In this document: positions 22,900 through 33,974 of the stretch, in pieces
Position numbering within the stretch: the stretch's first letter is position 1
Layout of the letters: every line of letters begins with the position of its first letter
Source of the DNA: Leptodontidium sp. MPI-SDFR-AT-0119
Taxonomy: Eukaryota > Ascomycota > Leotiomycetes > Helotiales > Leptodontidiaceae
Direction of reading: 5' to 3'
DNA: 64,000 nt
Assembly (NCBI GenBank): GCA_020726505.1
Contig: JAHLEZ010000009.1
Location: 2,046,001 to 2,110,000, forward strand
The notes under the pieces: generated by a model
What the model saw: only the letters and a program-made list of their open reading frames with translations
Databases searched by the model: none
Told to the model about the DNA's origin: nothing
Program-made: the position numbers and the translations under genes

Positions 22900-25836
22900 C
22901 AATGTAGTCGATAGTTTACGGCCGTTCAAACGACGTCGTTTTGAGGCCTTTGAACCAACTGACGTTTTACTACCTAAAAACCAACGGCCGTCAGTTATAA
23001 AAATCAAAAACGAACGTAACGACGTCGTTGCCAAGAACGGAGAGACAAACGGACTTACTAAATAGCCTCAATAGTGTCTCCAATTGCTTCTGGAACCCCA
23101 GGCCCTATTAGAACCTCATTTTTTTGAACCTTCGTATCCCTAACCTTTATTTCCTATTCTAAAGGACCGGTCCACGACTTCAAACACTCCACATATTTAA
23201 GCATATTTATGCCCATCTTATTTCGGTGATCCGAAAGGGTGATTTTTGCCGTAGAAAACGCACGTTCTAGATCTGTGGACATAGCAGGGATAGAGAGCAT
23301 ATCGAGAACTATTTTGAAGAGATTAGGGTAGGCCTTTTGCTGTGTAGGTTTAAGCTACCAATTAACGGCGTCGGTATAGTCAAATACACGCTTTGTGTTG
23401 CTGTAGTGGTCGAATTCGTCTTTAATCGTAGTTGGCGTATTAATAGCCTGTAACTAGAGCTCGAATTTGTTCGTTGAGGCAGTGGCAGACGTTGTAGAGC
23501 TCGGAATCGTCGATTTTGGCTTGTATTCTTTCTCCTACAACTTCTTGATGCTCTCCTTCGCTATTGCTCGCCAAGAGGGCCTCTAAAACTGCTCAATATA
23601 CGACCATTTGTGTGTAAGGTTAAGAAATATGGAGGCAGCGTAGGCAGGAGATTCGTCGCTTTTCCCGTAATATTTGTTTAACTTTTGTTACCCTAAATTA
23701 ACTATCGCTAACATCTTGACGTTATCTTTATATCGTATTTTAGCCTTCTTAAAGTGAGCTAATATGAAGTCTATTGAAGGGAGGACGCGGTTAAGAGAGG
23801 CTCTAAAGTCTTCTAGGGATTTGGTGGATGACTTTAAGACTTGTAAAAACATTATAATCTCACCCAAAAGCGACTATTCCTCCGGCTCTAAATGATCCTG
23901 ATTAATATCCGATTCCTAATATAATTGATAACACTCTTCAATTGCCTCTCGTAACAAGAGCGCAACCTTTAGTATAGTAAACCACGAATTCCATCGAGTC
24001 GAATTGTCTTTGTGAAGGTGGCGATTTCTAGATAAGGTGAGAAATTTTTATATACGGTAGGTGCTACGCTGGACAAAAACGATGAAATTGTAAAGCTTCC
24101 TAAGAGGTCCCTTTTGGCGCCATTTTCTTATATGTTTTAGCGTTTGTTGCAGCCACCGGTTTGTGGTTTCTTTATCCTTAGCAGCTTCGAGAGTTTCGTC
24201 GTTGGTAACGAATAGGAAGGATTTCGCGGTAAGGTTAAGAATATGGCTAGTACAACGTAATTTATAAGAGATAGGATTATATCAAATACTAAAGGATTTA
24301 CGGAGATCTCACCTAATTTATTAGTAAAAGCTATAAAGAAAGCAGTTAACTTACCTATCCCGACGTGTCGTATTATAGTATTGTTGTCTGACGCGTTATT
24401 TATTATAAACCAACCTAAATTGAACTGAATCTCCCATTCTTTGATAACCTTTATTACTATGGCCGTAAGATTCTCACCTGTTTTGCTCCCAGAGATCTCT
24501 TTTATACCTGTAACGGTTCTTCTCACCTTTTTATTAGCGCCGATGTAGTGGAAGATAATTACTAGTATAGGGAGATCATTTGGAGACGTCTAATAATCGC
24601 AGGAGATATGTATCTTTGATAGCGCGTTTGATATATTCCGTTTAACCCTGATTTTGTGTGCGTTAAATTGTCTCTTTACCCATATAGCCATAGTTGTATG
24701 GGACCTAGGAAGCCAGCATAAAGTGTCGGGGTTGATATATTTAAGGAGGTCGCGGAATTCGGATCGTTCGATAAGTCGTAGAGGTTAGGAGCATACGGAG
24801 ATGAATCTGTAGACTATTAGCATTAAAGAGAGGTGAGAATCACTAATATACCTGATGTACAAGAGCTCTAATCGATTAGGATTAATACTTTGGCCGTTTA
24901 TTAACCCTATATTCCGTCTCTTGAATTGGTGATCTTCTCCCAACTTAAATTAACGTTTAAAACCACTGGTTAGAGGCTGTTAACGTGTAGAATCGCTAAA
25001 GGTAACAGGCGTTCCTCGAGGGTCTCTCTTATTTAAACCATGGGTAGCTAAATGCTCCTTTGCTGACTTTGTACTACTGTTTATATAATACTGTTTAGCA
25101 CAATAACTACAGCGCTATATCTCCTTCTCTGATATATTATTGTAGTACTTCTCCTTCGTATTCTCACTTGGCATGTGTTAAAAGATCTACGTCTAACGTT
25201 TCTTTCCCTTTGGAGCCGGTTGAGGGGGTGTAGGAGGCTCTAAAGCCGCTCGACGAGTTGTTGGGTCTAAATCGATGGGAATAAGAGGTGTAACATCGTT
25301 TCCAACTGGCGGACGACCGAATAGTAGCTAACCTTGCCTGCCTCCTCTTCTTCTTAGTGTTATAGAGCCTCTAGAGGTGTTGGAGGAGTTATTTGTATGA
25401 CGACGAGTTGAAGAAGGGGCTATTTTGGATCATATAAGGCTTAGATAGCTTCAAAAACGTTAGTTAGGAACGTGTTAACTTTAATAATTAATTACGCCAC
25501 AACCACACGACCAAAAATTACAAACGCTACACTAAATTAAAGATCTTTACTATCATTATAATTTAAGATTAATTTCATAAAAATGTAGTGAGATTTAATG
25601 TAGTTTGAGGCTTAGCTGTTTTACCTTTATCTTAACTGAGTTCTTAGTCTAAAGCGCGGGCCGCTCCCGTAAAACTTGACTAAAACGGGTTAAAACGGAC
25701 CCGTTTTGCAAGGAATCTGACCAACCAACGGCCGTTCTTAGGGCCCAGAACCAACGCCAGTCCGTTTCGGGTAGGCGGTAACGAACGGCAGTTAGTGGCG
25801 TTTTTGCCAAGAACGGGATAACTATCGACTACATTG
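22900..25836 (-). mobile_element. hAT transposon family A, 2,937 bp
   Basis: Perfect 17-bp terminal inverted repeats (CAATGTAGTCGATAGTT at 22900-22916, complement at 25820-25836) and a perfect 8-bp duplication. Both subterminal zones carry palindromic motifs: AACGACGTCGTT at 22929-22940 and 23018-23029, and ACGGCCGT-like motifs near 22918, 22984 and 25731. These are likely transposase-binding sites. The element lies wholly within an intron of the GH2 gene. Confidence 0.93.
23080..25430 (-). pseudogene. BED-finger hAT transposase relic (family A)
   Basis: Minus-strand reading, broken by stops and shifts. The N-terminal Pro-rich region is near 25430-25180. A BED-type zinc finger near 25060-25130 reads RCSYCAKQY...KEHLATHG. 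The RNase-H-like core reads KIHISCDYWTSPN, then LGWFIINNASDNNT at 24380-24430. The C-terminal dimerisation block near 23230-23330 reads LSIPAMSTDLERAF...TAKITLSDHR. Order and motifs are those of fungal hAT transposases. It is non-functional. Confidence 0.85.
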
Positions 25837-26270
25837 ATATCTACTGGGTGGTATGCCCTTTGAGAAACTCAACGAGGGAGGAAATGACCATCATGACTTA
25901 CAATGTGGGAGAATATGTGCCATCCTGATATCGGGACGCCAACGTGATTGGTACAGATAATATCGATCTTTCTTGAAACCTGCCTGATCAAGACTTTAGT
26001 ATGCCAGAAATCACAATGTCTTAGGATCGGGTTCAAGATCAACAAAGAAAAGATGATCCTAATCCTAGATCACTGAGACTTCAAGGGCGGAAAGTTACGA
26101 ACCAAGTCGATGATTCCGAAGTAAGAACTACGAGCAGAGTAGTAGGGCGTTGGCTCGCCAAGATAGTCCCAACCCGACCAAACAAACTCTCCAGAGACGA
26201 ATGGATTGAGATCCTGAGTTGCAAACACTTTGTCTGAAGAAGACCCGAAGTCAGCAGTATATAGTGTGGA

Positions 26271-26565
26271 GCGTCTCGGAGTAAATATTTCTTATTTTGG
26301 AGTGTTTGAGGATCGAACGAGAGACAGGTTTGAGCGTGCATGGGCGTGTCTGGGGAGGGTCATATGGTCACGTGACTGGCTGGATGTGATGAGAGCTCCG
26401 GATGCCACTTTTTTGGACGCGACAACAACATGCAGCAACTTTGGAGGTAATCTTAATAGAGTATCGATGTCGCTCTTTCGTTTGGTGTAACTCTCTTGAT
26501 CACAGCTATTGAGGGACAAGAGTTATTTGGAAGTGAAGTGGTGGGTAGCCGCAGCCTAGAGAGAA
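26271..26565. other. Unassigned host sequence between GH2 and hAT family B
   Basis: Normal-composition sequence with open frames on both strands but no recognisable domain; GH2 similarity fades here. Contains the palindrome GTCACGTGAC near 26370. Confidence 0.4.
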
Positions 26566-26573
26566 GAGATTCC
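26566..26573. repeat. 8-bp target duplication GAGATTCC, left copy
   Basis: GAGATTCC flanks the element on the left and again at 29561-29568. Confidence 0.92.
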
Positions 26574-29560
26574 CAGAGTGTCCAGTAAGTCAGCCGGCTT
26601 AAAAGTGGGTAAGTCAGCGACGGATTTCTCATAAGTCAATCAGTTTAGCCCTAGCCCTAAGTCAATCAGCTGTAATAGTCTTCGCTAATAAGCCTTAATT
26701 AGCGGAGTAGTTATTTTTGAGTGATTATAGGGTCATGTTGTAGATAGGGATGTTAATGCTTTCTTGATGACTTCGGTTAAGATTTTGACGATCCCGGAGC
26801 GGAAAAACTGGCTCTAATAGGCCAAAACTCAGGCAGTGAAGCGCGGCAGGATAATTAAAAGCTCTTTAAGCTTCATTTAAAGTATACACTAAGTCGTTAA
26901 TTTTACTTATACCGCTATTAAAATTATGTCTCGTTATACTTTACTTATTATTATTAATTAAGCTGCCTCAGGGGACTCCCTAGTACTATTAGATGCCTCT
27001 CTGCCTAGTATTTTTGGCCGTATAATAACTAAGTCTAGTGCAGGGGCACTTAAAGCTCTAGAAGCTGTCGCATCACTCCGTGATACTTATATATATTCTA
27101 AGCCTATTTACAATGATTTATACGACCCTTTCTAGCCAAAGAGAGCTTCTTTACTTGCTTTTTATTTTCCCTACGATCATAGCCAGCCTTTATTCGACGA
27201 TAGAGAGGTAGACCTAAGGAAGTTACCCCGTGGAAAGACTCTTGCTCTAGCACTAAAGAAACCACGTCGCTCTTGGATTTAGAGCCTTGGGTATTACTTA
27301 ATTAAACTAGTACACCCTAAAAAGCATTAATATTAGGCGTGTAAACGTTATAAGTCAAGCTAGCTTGTTTAGTACTAAGATGCCTTCACTAATAATTCTA
27401 GGTTATTATAATACGAGGTTTTTTAAGCACAAGACCTACGTTTTTAACGCGAATAGCCTTAAGAATACAGAAGACTACGTCTTACACACACACTACTTAA
27501 ATGCGGGAGGAGATATATAGAGAATGGCGGCTGAAATACAACCTACACAAGCCTTTGGGTACATAGGGGATAACCCTAATCGTTAAATACCTTTTCGACA
27601 GAAGGAATTCAAGAACGCCTTCTTGAAATAGGTTATCCTCGACGACGTGAAAGCACGGAAAGTAGTATTAAAAAACCTTAAAAGACTATTCCGAATAGCT
27701 AACACTGATACTATTAATGTATTACCTGATTCTCTATTAACTGTAGCCTCTTGGATTAATAAAATGTTTGAATACTTTAAACTATAGTTAATTATAGAGG
27801 TAGTAGGAGCTATCTCTAAGATTTCTATTACTTTTAATAGCTAGGGGAGTAAGAGAGAAAAGATTAGTGTTATTATTGTCGTCCTTTATTTTATTAACGC
27901 TAAAGGAGAGTTAGTTACTTGACTCGCAGGCTTACTAGAGCTCCTAGGACATGGAAAAACAAGTGTTAGTACGTATTCTTTGTATTTTACGTGTTAATAC
28001 TAACTCTAAATAGAGTAGTGTTCTATAATCCTTCTACTTTTTCGTTGATTTAGTATTACCTCTTAGAATCTCGGCTGGTTTGTCTTTAATAACGTAACTA
28101 ATAATAATACTACACTCGTAGAGCTCTTTAAAGTACTCAAATTCGACCTTAAACAGAGACGATTACGCTGTGTCGGACATATCCTTAACCTCATTACTAA
28201 AGCCTACTTATTTAGTCAAGATAGCGCCAGTTTTGAGAGAGAATATAAGGCTATAAGAGCACTTGTAAGGAGATAACTTTAGAGACAACGCGGAGTACTT
28301 AGAAAGCTATATAACTTAGTAGTACACGTTATGGCCTCAGGAAAGCGAACTAAGCTCTTTATTAAGTTATAAAAAGATTAAAATGAGGGGAGAGCTGTTA
28401 ACTATAGCTTAAAGCTAGTCTTAGATAGAGGAATACGTTAGAATACGTCCTACGTAATAGTGACGCGCGCTCTCCTTCTCCGCGAAGCTCTCGATCGATA
28501 TGCTATTAAGCTAAAAGTATCAAAAGACGCCGACGACCTTAAAGTCTACTAAGAGGACTACTTGTCGGACGACGAATGGTCTACTTTAGAGCTCATCTCT
28601 AAGTAATTAGAACCTCTATTTTATATTACTAAAGCACTCGAAGGAAATACAAAGTTAAAGGAAGAAGCTGGCAAGCCATCTTATGGCGTACTATGGGAAG
28701 TTTTACTTGCTTTTGAGAGCCTCCTATAACACTTTGAGGCTCTCTAACGCGAAGTTATACGTGGAGATTTCGACGAACGTATTTAGTAATCGATCACCTT
28801 AGCTTAGAATAAGGCGCAGGAGTATTACGTCAAGACTGACCTATCTATTACGTAGTAGGCCTCCTTAGTTCTCTATCCGCGTTAGAAATAAGTATATTTT
28901 AAAGAGAAGTGGACTGGCGCCGAGCGTGTATACGTAATTAATGGCAAGAGAGCTTTAAAGTAATTGTGGGAGAAGGAATATAAATCCGAGCCTTAGATTC
29001 GACAAAAAACCGTCTCTCTTGAGCCTAAGCCTCAAATCGATTACCTAGAGGCTGTACTTAATAGTCTAGCACCTGCCGGAGGAAATGCTCTTATTCGCAC
29101 TTTAAGCAGGAGGGATTAGCTTGTATAATACCTCGAGGAACCTACGTCGAATACTCTACCGTTTAAATACTGGAAATCAAGGTAGGCTTAATGGCTACAG
29201 TTAGCTGTTATGGCGTTTGACTTTTTGGCCGTTCCTATTATAAGTTCTAAGTGTGAGCGTGTTTTTTCCTCTTGTTTTAAACAAATAACTACAAAGACTT
29301 TAAGGTTAACAGCGGAGATACTTTAGTATAAGGAATGCCTTAAGAATTGGGAGTAAAGAGGTGCTATTAATATTATGAGTTGTTACAATGCGGTTTGGCT
29401 AGGAATCTAGGAATCTACAGCTCCAATTTTAACCCCTGCAGCTTATTAGCAGCTAATAAGTTACTTAGTTAAGTCAGTCAGTTAGTAACTTGTATGTAAG
29501 TCAATTAGTTGTGAAATCTAGCTCGCTGATGACTGACTTATTGGCTTATTGGACACTCTA
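26574..29560 (+). mobile_element. hAT transposon family B, copy 1 (2,987 bp)
   Basis: The left terminus is CAGAGTGTCCAGTAAGTCAG. The right terminus, reverse-complemented, is TAGAGTGTCCAATAAG; its first base is changed relative to copy 2. An 8-bp GAGATTCC duplication flanks it. The same element is present inverted at 47169-50155 with exactly the same length. Comparing the first 200 bases of the shared end, every difference is a transition. Confidence 0.93.
26926..29449 (+). pseudogene. hAT transposase relic, family B copy 1
   Basis: The plus-strand ATG at 26926 starts MSRYTLLIIINQAASGD. A basic segment follows (LRKLPRGKTLALALKKPRRS), then a helical region (FKNAFLK...VILDDVKARK). The RNase-H-like core includes NLGWFVFNNVTNNNTTLVE and LRCVGHILNLITKAYLF. 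The C-terminal dimerisation domain near 29155-29340 reads PFKYWKSR...WLQLAVMAFDFLAVPIISSK, CERVFSS. Many stops plus at least one frame change between start and C-terminus; inactive. The GHxxNL motif and the C-terminal block identify hAT. Confidence 0.88.
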
Positions 29561-29568
29561 GAGATTCC

Positions 29569-29983
29569 ATTAGTAAAGCAAGGCGACCAGCGCCGGAGAG
29601 AAAGTATGAAGGAAAATAGAGGAGGGGTCGTTTTAGTGGAATGGGGATCCGAAACCCATATGAAGCAAGAAAGTAACGCAACTAAATACATGATTGAGAG
29701 GACAACAAGACCGCGAGAGAATCAATCGAACAACATTCCGTCGTCCTCGTCATCATCCTCATCCTCATCCTCCTCTCCCCCCTTGCCACCTGCCCGGTCA
29801 AGAGCAACGGTGGGACTAAAGCATGACATTGTGCCAGCCAGTGTTCTGAATAGTGCAGTATCTGTATTACTAGCTCGGGATTTGGGTGGTCTGATACATA
29901 CTCCGTATCGTATCTTTGAGACTATACGTATTAGTAGGGGTAGTGATAATACTGTACAGTACGAGGATATACTAAGAAACTAA
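29569..29983 (+). other. Host-like low-complexity reading frame
   Basis: Normal-composition island right of the hAT. An open frame to TAA at 29981-29983 contains a run of about a dozen Ser encoded by TCx repeats (29741-29780) followed by Pro. No domain recognised; may be chance or a gene fragment. Confidence 0.3.
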
Positions 29984-30239
29984 AGAAATACGGCGCTAAG
30001 CCTGAATTAGACTATTAACTATATAACAACGTAATAATAACGCCTTAATTAACGCAAAATTAAGCTAAAAAAACGATTATAATTAAAGAACCTTATAAAA
30101 TAGAAATATTAGGGTGTTAGGGCAGTAACATAATTAAAAACACAGGCATCCGGGCACTTTATAAACCTCAAAAATACAGTAAAACAGGACTCTTTAGCAC
30201 ATCTAAGACACCTAAAAATCAGCCTAATCGCCCTCTATA
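29984..30239. other. AT-rich spacer
   Basis: Degenerate sequence at the 3' side of the third hAT relic; probably part of that element, but no termini could be paired. Confidence 0.35.
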
Positions 30240-32827
30240 AAAAGTAAACTCTATGTAATTCGCAGATGACGTAGCTCTAGTAAGAATCTCTCCCGAATCG
30301 TCGTTTTTAGCGCTGTTCCGTTTGTTTAAATGTAGTTAGTATTTTAAGCATTCTAAAGCTTCTACTATCTTAATCCCTATGCGGTTTCGTCGGTCTATTA
30401 TAGTAACTTTAGTAGTAAAAAAGAGGCGTTCGCATTCGGATGACATGGCCAGAATAGAGAGTATGTCGAGAGCCATTCGAGAGAGATTAGGGTATATAGT
30501 CTACTGTAATGCCTCTAACTACTAGGCCCGCGGATCGTGGTTTATATTCGCTATAAGAGGTAAAGTAGTACAATAGAGCTTATATTCGTTAGAAATAACC
30601 TTAGACTTTTACTTCCGCTAGAGGTAAGTAATATATATATTAGTAGTCGGTTTTTTAGTAAAAGAGAAGGAGGATGAGGAAGTGGAAGGTTGTAATATCA
30701 CGTCCTATTTATAAAAGACTAGAAGTTAATATGTAATTCTAGTAATAAAGAGAAACAAACTATAAACATTACTTTGTATTTATACTCTTAAAACGTCTTA
30801 ACCTTAGTCTTCTAGGTTTCTAGCTAATCTAAGTGTATATCCTTCCACTACTCTTCAAAGTAGTGCCACTTCCTTATAGGGTCAAGAACTACCGCTGCCA
30901 CATAAGCAGGAGATTTATTTATTAAGGCGTAGTAATCGTTAAGCTTCGACTAGCCGGAGTTAATATAAGGTAAGAGGAATCGATCGTTTTTATACTCTTC
31001 TTTGCCACGTTTAAAGTAATTTAACACGAACTCTATTACAGGAAGGACTCGATCTAAGGTTGTACTATAACCTTTTATAAAGAGGATAGCATTATATATA
31101 GCTTGAAGAAAGGACTTAATCTTCTTAAGCTCCTCGAAGTCATCCTCGGTCAACTAGTCCTCCTTTTTAATAACCTCTAAATACCGTTTATATAGCTTAA
31201 ACAGTGATTTTTGGATTAATTCGTTATTTAAGGCACTCACTAGCTTATATATAAATGTCCACCTTGTGCCATTGTCCCGAGGGAGCTTCTTCCTACCTAT
31301 TTGTATCTATATTCCGTTCTTAAGAGGACTGCGGCCGAATTTAATAGTATAGTTATAAGCTTTACTAATAACACCTTTCTTCCGCCATTGTGCGAACTCG
31401 AGCTCGGTGAGACTATCAGTTAAGGAGTAGTCGTTATTATAATTTACGAGAGCGTCGTTTTGTGTTTTAAAGAAGAAGGAGTCGCCGGTGAGGTTGAGAA
31501 TATAGCCTTAATAATATAATCTGTGTTCTTCAGCGTCGTAGTCGATTTTGAAGTGTTTAAAGAGTACTATAAAGTAAAGAAGTAAGCGAAGTTAACGAAG
31601 TTAATTAAGTCAGTTTAATCTACAGAGCCGAAAGTGCGGGAGCTAACCGCAATAGGCAGGCGGTAAAGTATTGCCACTAATTAAAGCGCAAGAAAGGAGC
31701 CTTAACTTACAGACAGCAATTACCCTTAATATAATATCGTTAATAAAAGTACTATTTATAACTTAAAATCTAATTCTCTCACTAAACAACTACTCTAATA
31801 TTACCTCTATAGACGCTTTCCTGAGTGTATCTTTGTCGTAGTGACCTTAAATCTCCTTAATTATAAGAGGAATCGTTATTAAATCACCTTATTTACTAAT
31901 AAAGTAAGTAAACTAGCACATAATAAGAAGACCGTTCGTTAAGACTACGAGATCACAGTTAATATAAATACGAGATCTAGCCTTAGAGAAGAATATCAGC
32001 ATCTTTGCCTTCTTAGCTTTAAAGGCACGAAGAACCTATTCTCTAACTGTGTTACTACAAGTAAGTAATTAGCCTCCGACGTCCTTATTATAATACTCTA
32101 TTATAGCTCGGAATTCTTTACTTTCTACAGTCGCTAGCGGAAGAGAATCAGAAGTAAACTAGCGGACTATTAAACGCTTAAGTATATAGGGATTAATTTT
32201 AGACTCATTTGTAATAGGTTCTAGAGTCTTTATTCGACGTTTTTTATATCCTCTAGTCTCTATAACACTCTCTATAGCTGTCTCGATAGCTCCACGGATA
32301 CACTTCTTAAGCTCCTTACGAGGAGAGTCTTTGTATATTAAGTGCTTTTGAAGGTAATAGGCGATAATTCTAGTACTTCCGGTCTCTCGATATTAACGAG
32401 CATAATATTAACAGCGCCATTCGACTTGTTTCTTCTCGCTAAAGTAAATATGCTAGGGATTGTCGTTCGGCATATAATTCTAGATATAAGAGGTTCGGTG
32501 GCGTTCGATTCTATAGTCCTCGTCGTCTGTAAGTATAGTATCTTAGTGGGTATTCCCCTCAAGGTTGATAATTGTTCTAATAAGGTCTTGAGAGAAGGAA
32601 TCCTCTGGTTGAGAATAGTCTGGAGATGGCAGCTTAACTTAAACGCCTAGTACGTATTAACCTTTATCCTTTTTAGTTAAATTAACGATTTCTTGTAATA
32701 TTTCGACGATATTAAGGTGAGGCTCTTCCCACTTCTTATCCTCTTCTATATTAGGTATAAAAACCGAAGAATCGTTAGACGGGAGGTTAAATAACACGAA
32801 GTTGACAAGAGAGCTTTAAGACGACAT
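30240..32827 (-). pseudogene. hAT transposase relic, family C
   Basis: Minus-strand ATG near 32827. Recognisable blocks: YLQKHLIYKDSPRKELKKCI near 32340-32280; the RNase-H core with RDNGTRWTFIYKLVSALNNE at about 31280-31220; SFLQAIYNAILFIKG near 31100; WHYFEEQWKDIHLDQ near 30860-30820; and the C-terminal hAT signature AMSSECERLFFTTKVTI near 30450-30400. Stops throughout. The C-terminus resembles that of family A but the sequences are clearly different families. No inverted termini or 8-bp duplication could be paired, so element borders are unknown. Confidence 0.8.
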
Positions 32828-33974
32828 AACGACGGCGAGGTGCTTGAAGAGGTGTTTTAGCGACGACGAGGTACTTAGAGAGGTAATAACTTGATAGAGA
32901 TATAGCTAGTAATAGTAGTAATATAGTGAGCAAGACATACGAGTCTTATATAATTAATTAAAGTAAGTATACCCCTCTAGTATTATTTATATCCGGGCAT
33001 GACAAAGACCTGCATTTTAGGCCAGAAACTAATTAATTTCCACACCTAAGATCCTTAAACCTACCCACGAAGTATTATCTTCTCTTCTGAATAGTTAAGA
33101 ATCAAGAACACGAACATCCTTATTTCCTCTATATTATCCGGGTATTATAATTAACTTATTTTTTGAACTAAAAACTAATAGTTTTAATGCCTAAGGTACT
33201 AGATTAAGGGGCGGAATAAGTCTAGAGTTAACGAAAAATAAAGCTAACGTATATCCTTATATCCGGTGACATCTAAGAAAGTTTAGGGCATGAAAATCAA
33301 AGTATTTTATACTTAAAAACAGGCAATATAATATCTGAATTACACATCTAGGGAGTAGCGGATGTTTAGAGGATATAGATAATATATATCCTCATTTCCA
33401 CTTTATGTTTAGAAGGGATCCGGGTATTAGAATCTACGCCAAATCACACCTAAATCAAGGCACAAGAGATGCCTAGGATACAAGAGAAATCGAGGGAATG
33501 CGAGGGAATCAAGGGACAGCATCCGAATAGTTAATTCATAGTTTTGGGCTCTTCTTAGAGTGCTTTGGCCTTAAACTCTCTTACAAGTTTAATTAAAAAG
33601 CAAGGAGATCGTAAGCCAAAGGTAAGCCTCTCCTAACCTCCTCCTAGCCCCCTTAATTACGAGGCTAAAGCATCATTTACGAGGCTAAAGACCTACCCCT
33701 CCAACTACCCCGCAAGCGCGTTAGTATGCTAATATACTAATAGTAATATTATAATATCAAGAAATTAAGCTAATATTACTACGTATTTCTAGGCATAGTC
33801 TATATTCACTACGTATTCTTCAGAATAGTCCTATATCACTGAAGTGGGGGGTGTGGTCTATACTGCATATACTATTCGGAACACTGGTGCCAGCTCCCTA
33901 AGTTTTGGCGGGGTGTAGATTTGATCCCCAAACTTGCATCCTCGCGTCCATCACATTCTTTTCAATCTGCGATC
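32828..33974. other. AT-rich repeat debris upstream of the FunK1 relic
   Basis: No gene recognised. Contains several near-copies of ATCCGGGTATT/ATCCGGGCA (near 32993, 33137, 33421), also present at 30146, which may mark termini of an unrecognised element. 33650-33720 has a small repeated block (ACGAGGCTAAAG twice). Composition becomes normal at about 33840. Confidence 0.35.

Larger units (their letters stand above)
22296..26270 (-). pseudogene. GH2 beta-galactosidase, 3' part, split by an intronic hAT
   Basis: C-terminal half of a glycoside hydrolase family 2 beta-galactosidase (DUF4982 type). The first visible exon is about 26270-26103 (NPFVSGEFVWSGWDYLGEP, PYYSARSSYFGIIDL), followed by an intron of 119 nt (25984-26102). 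The next exon is 25902-25983 (AGFKKDRYYLYQSRWRPDI, AHILPHW), then an intron 22844-25901. The last exon is 22296-22843 (WPDRLNRATPVHVFSAADEA, ELFLNAKSQGRK, then the Ig-like C-terminal domain with KLEISADRTKIKPDG and EVVATDNGDPTDFTSF). The second intron is 3,058 nt because it contains a whole hAT element; without it and one target copy it would be 113 nt. The N-terminal sugar-binding and catalytic-acid regions are missing upstream, where another hAT family is inserted at 26574. Confidence 0.85.

Noticed and set aside
29741..29790. Serine-repeat protein gene
   Set aside because: A simple TCx repeat gives the run; no supporting domain or gene structure.
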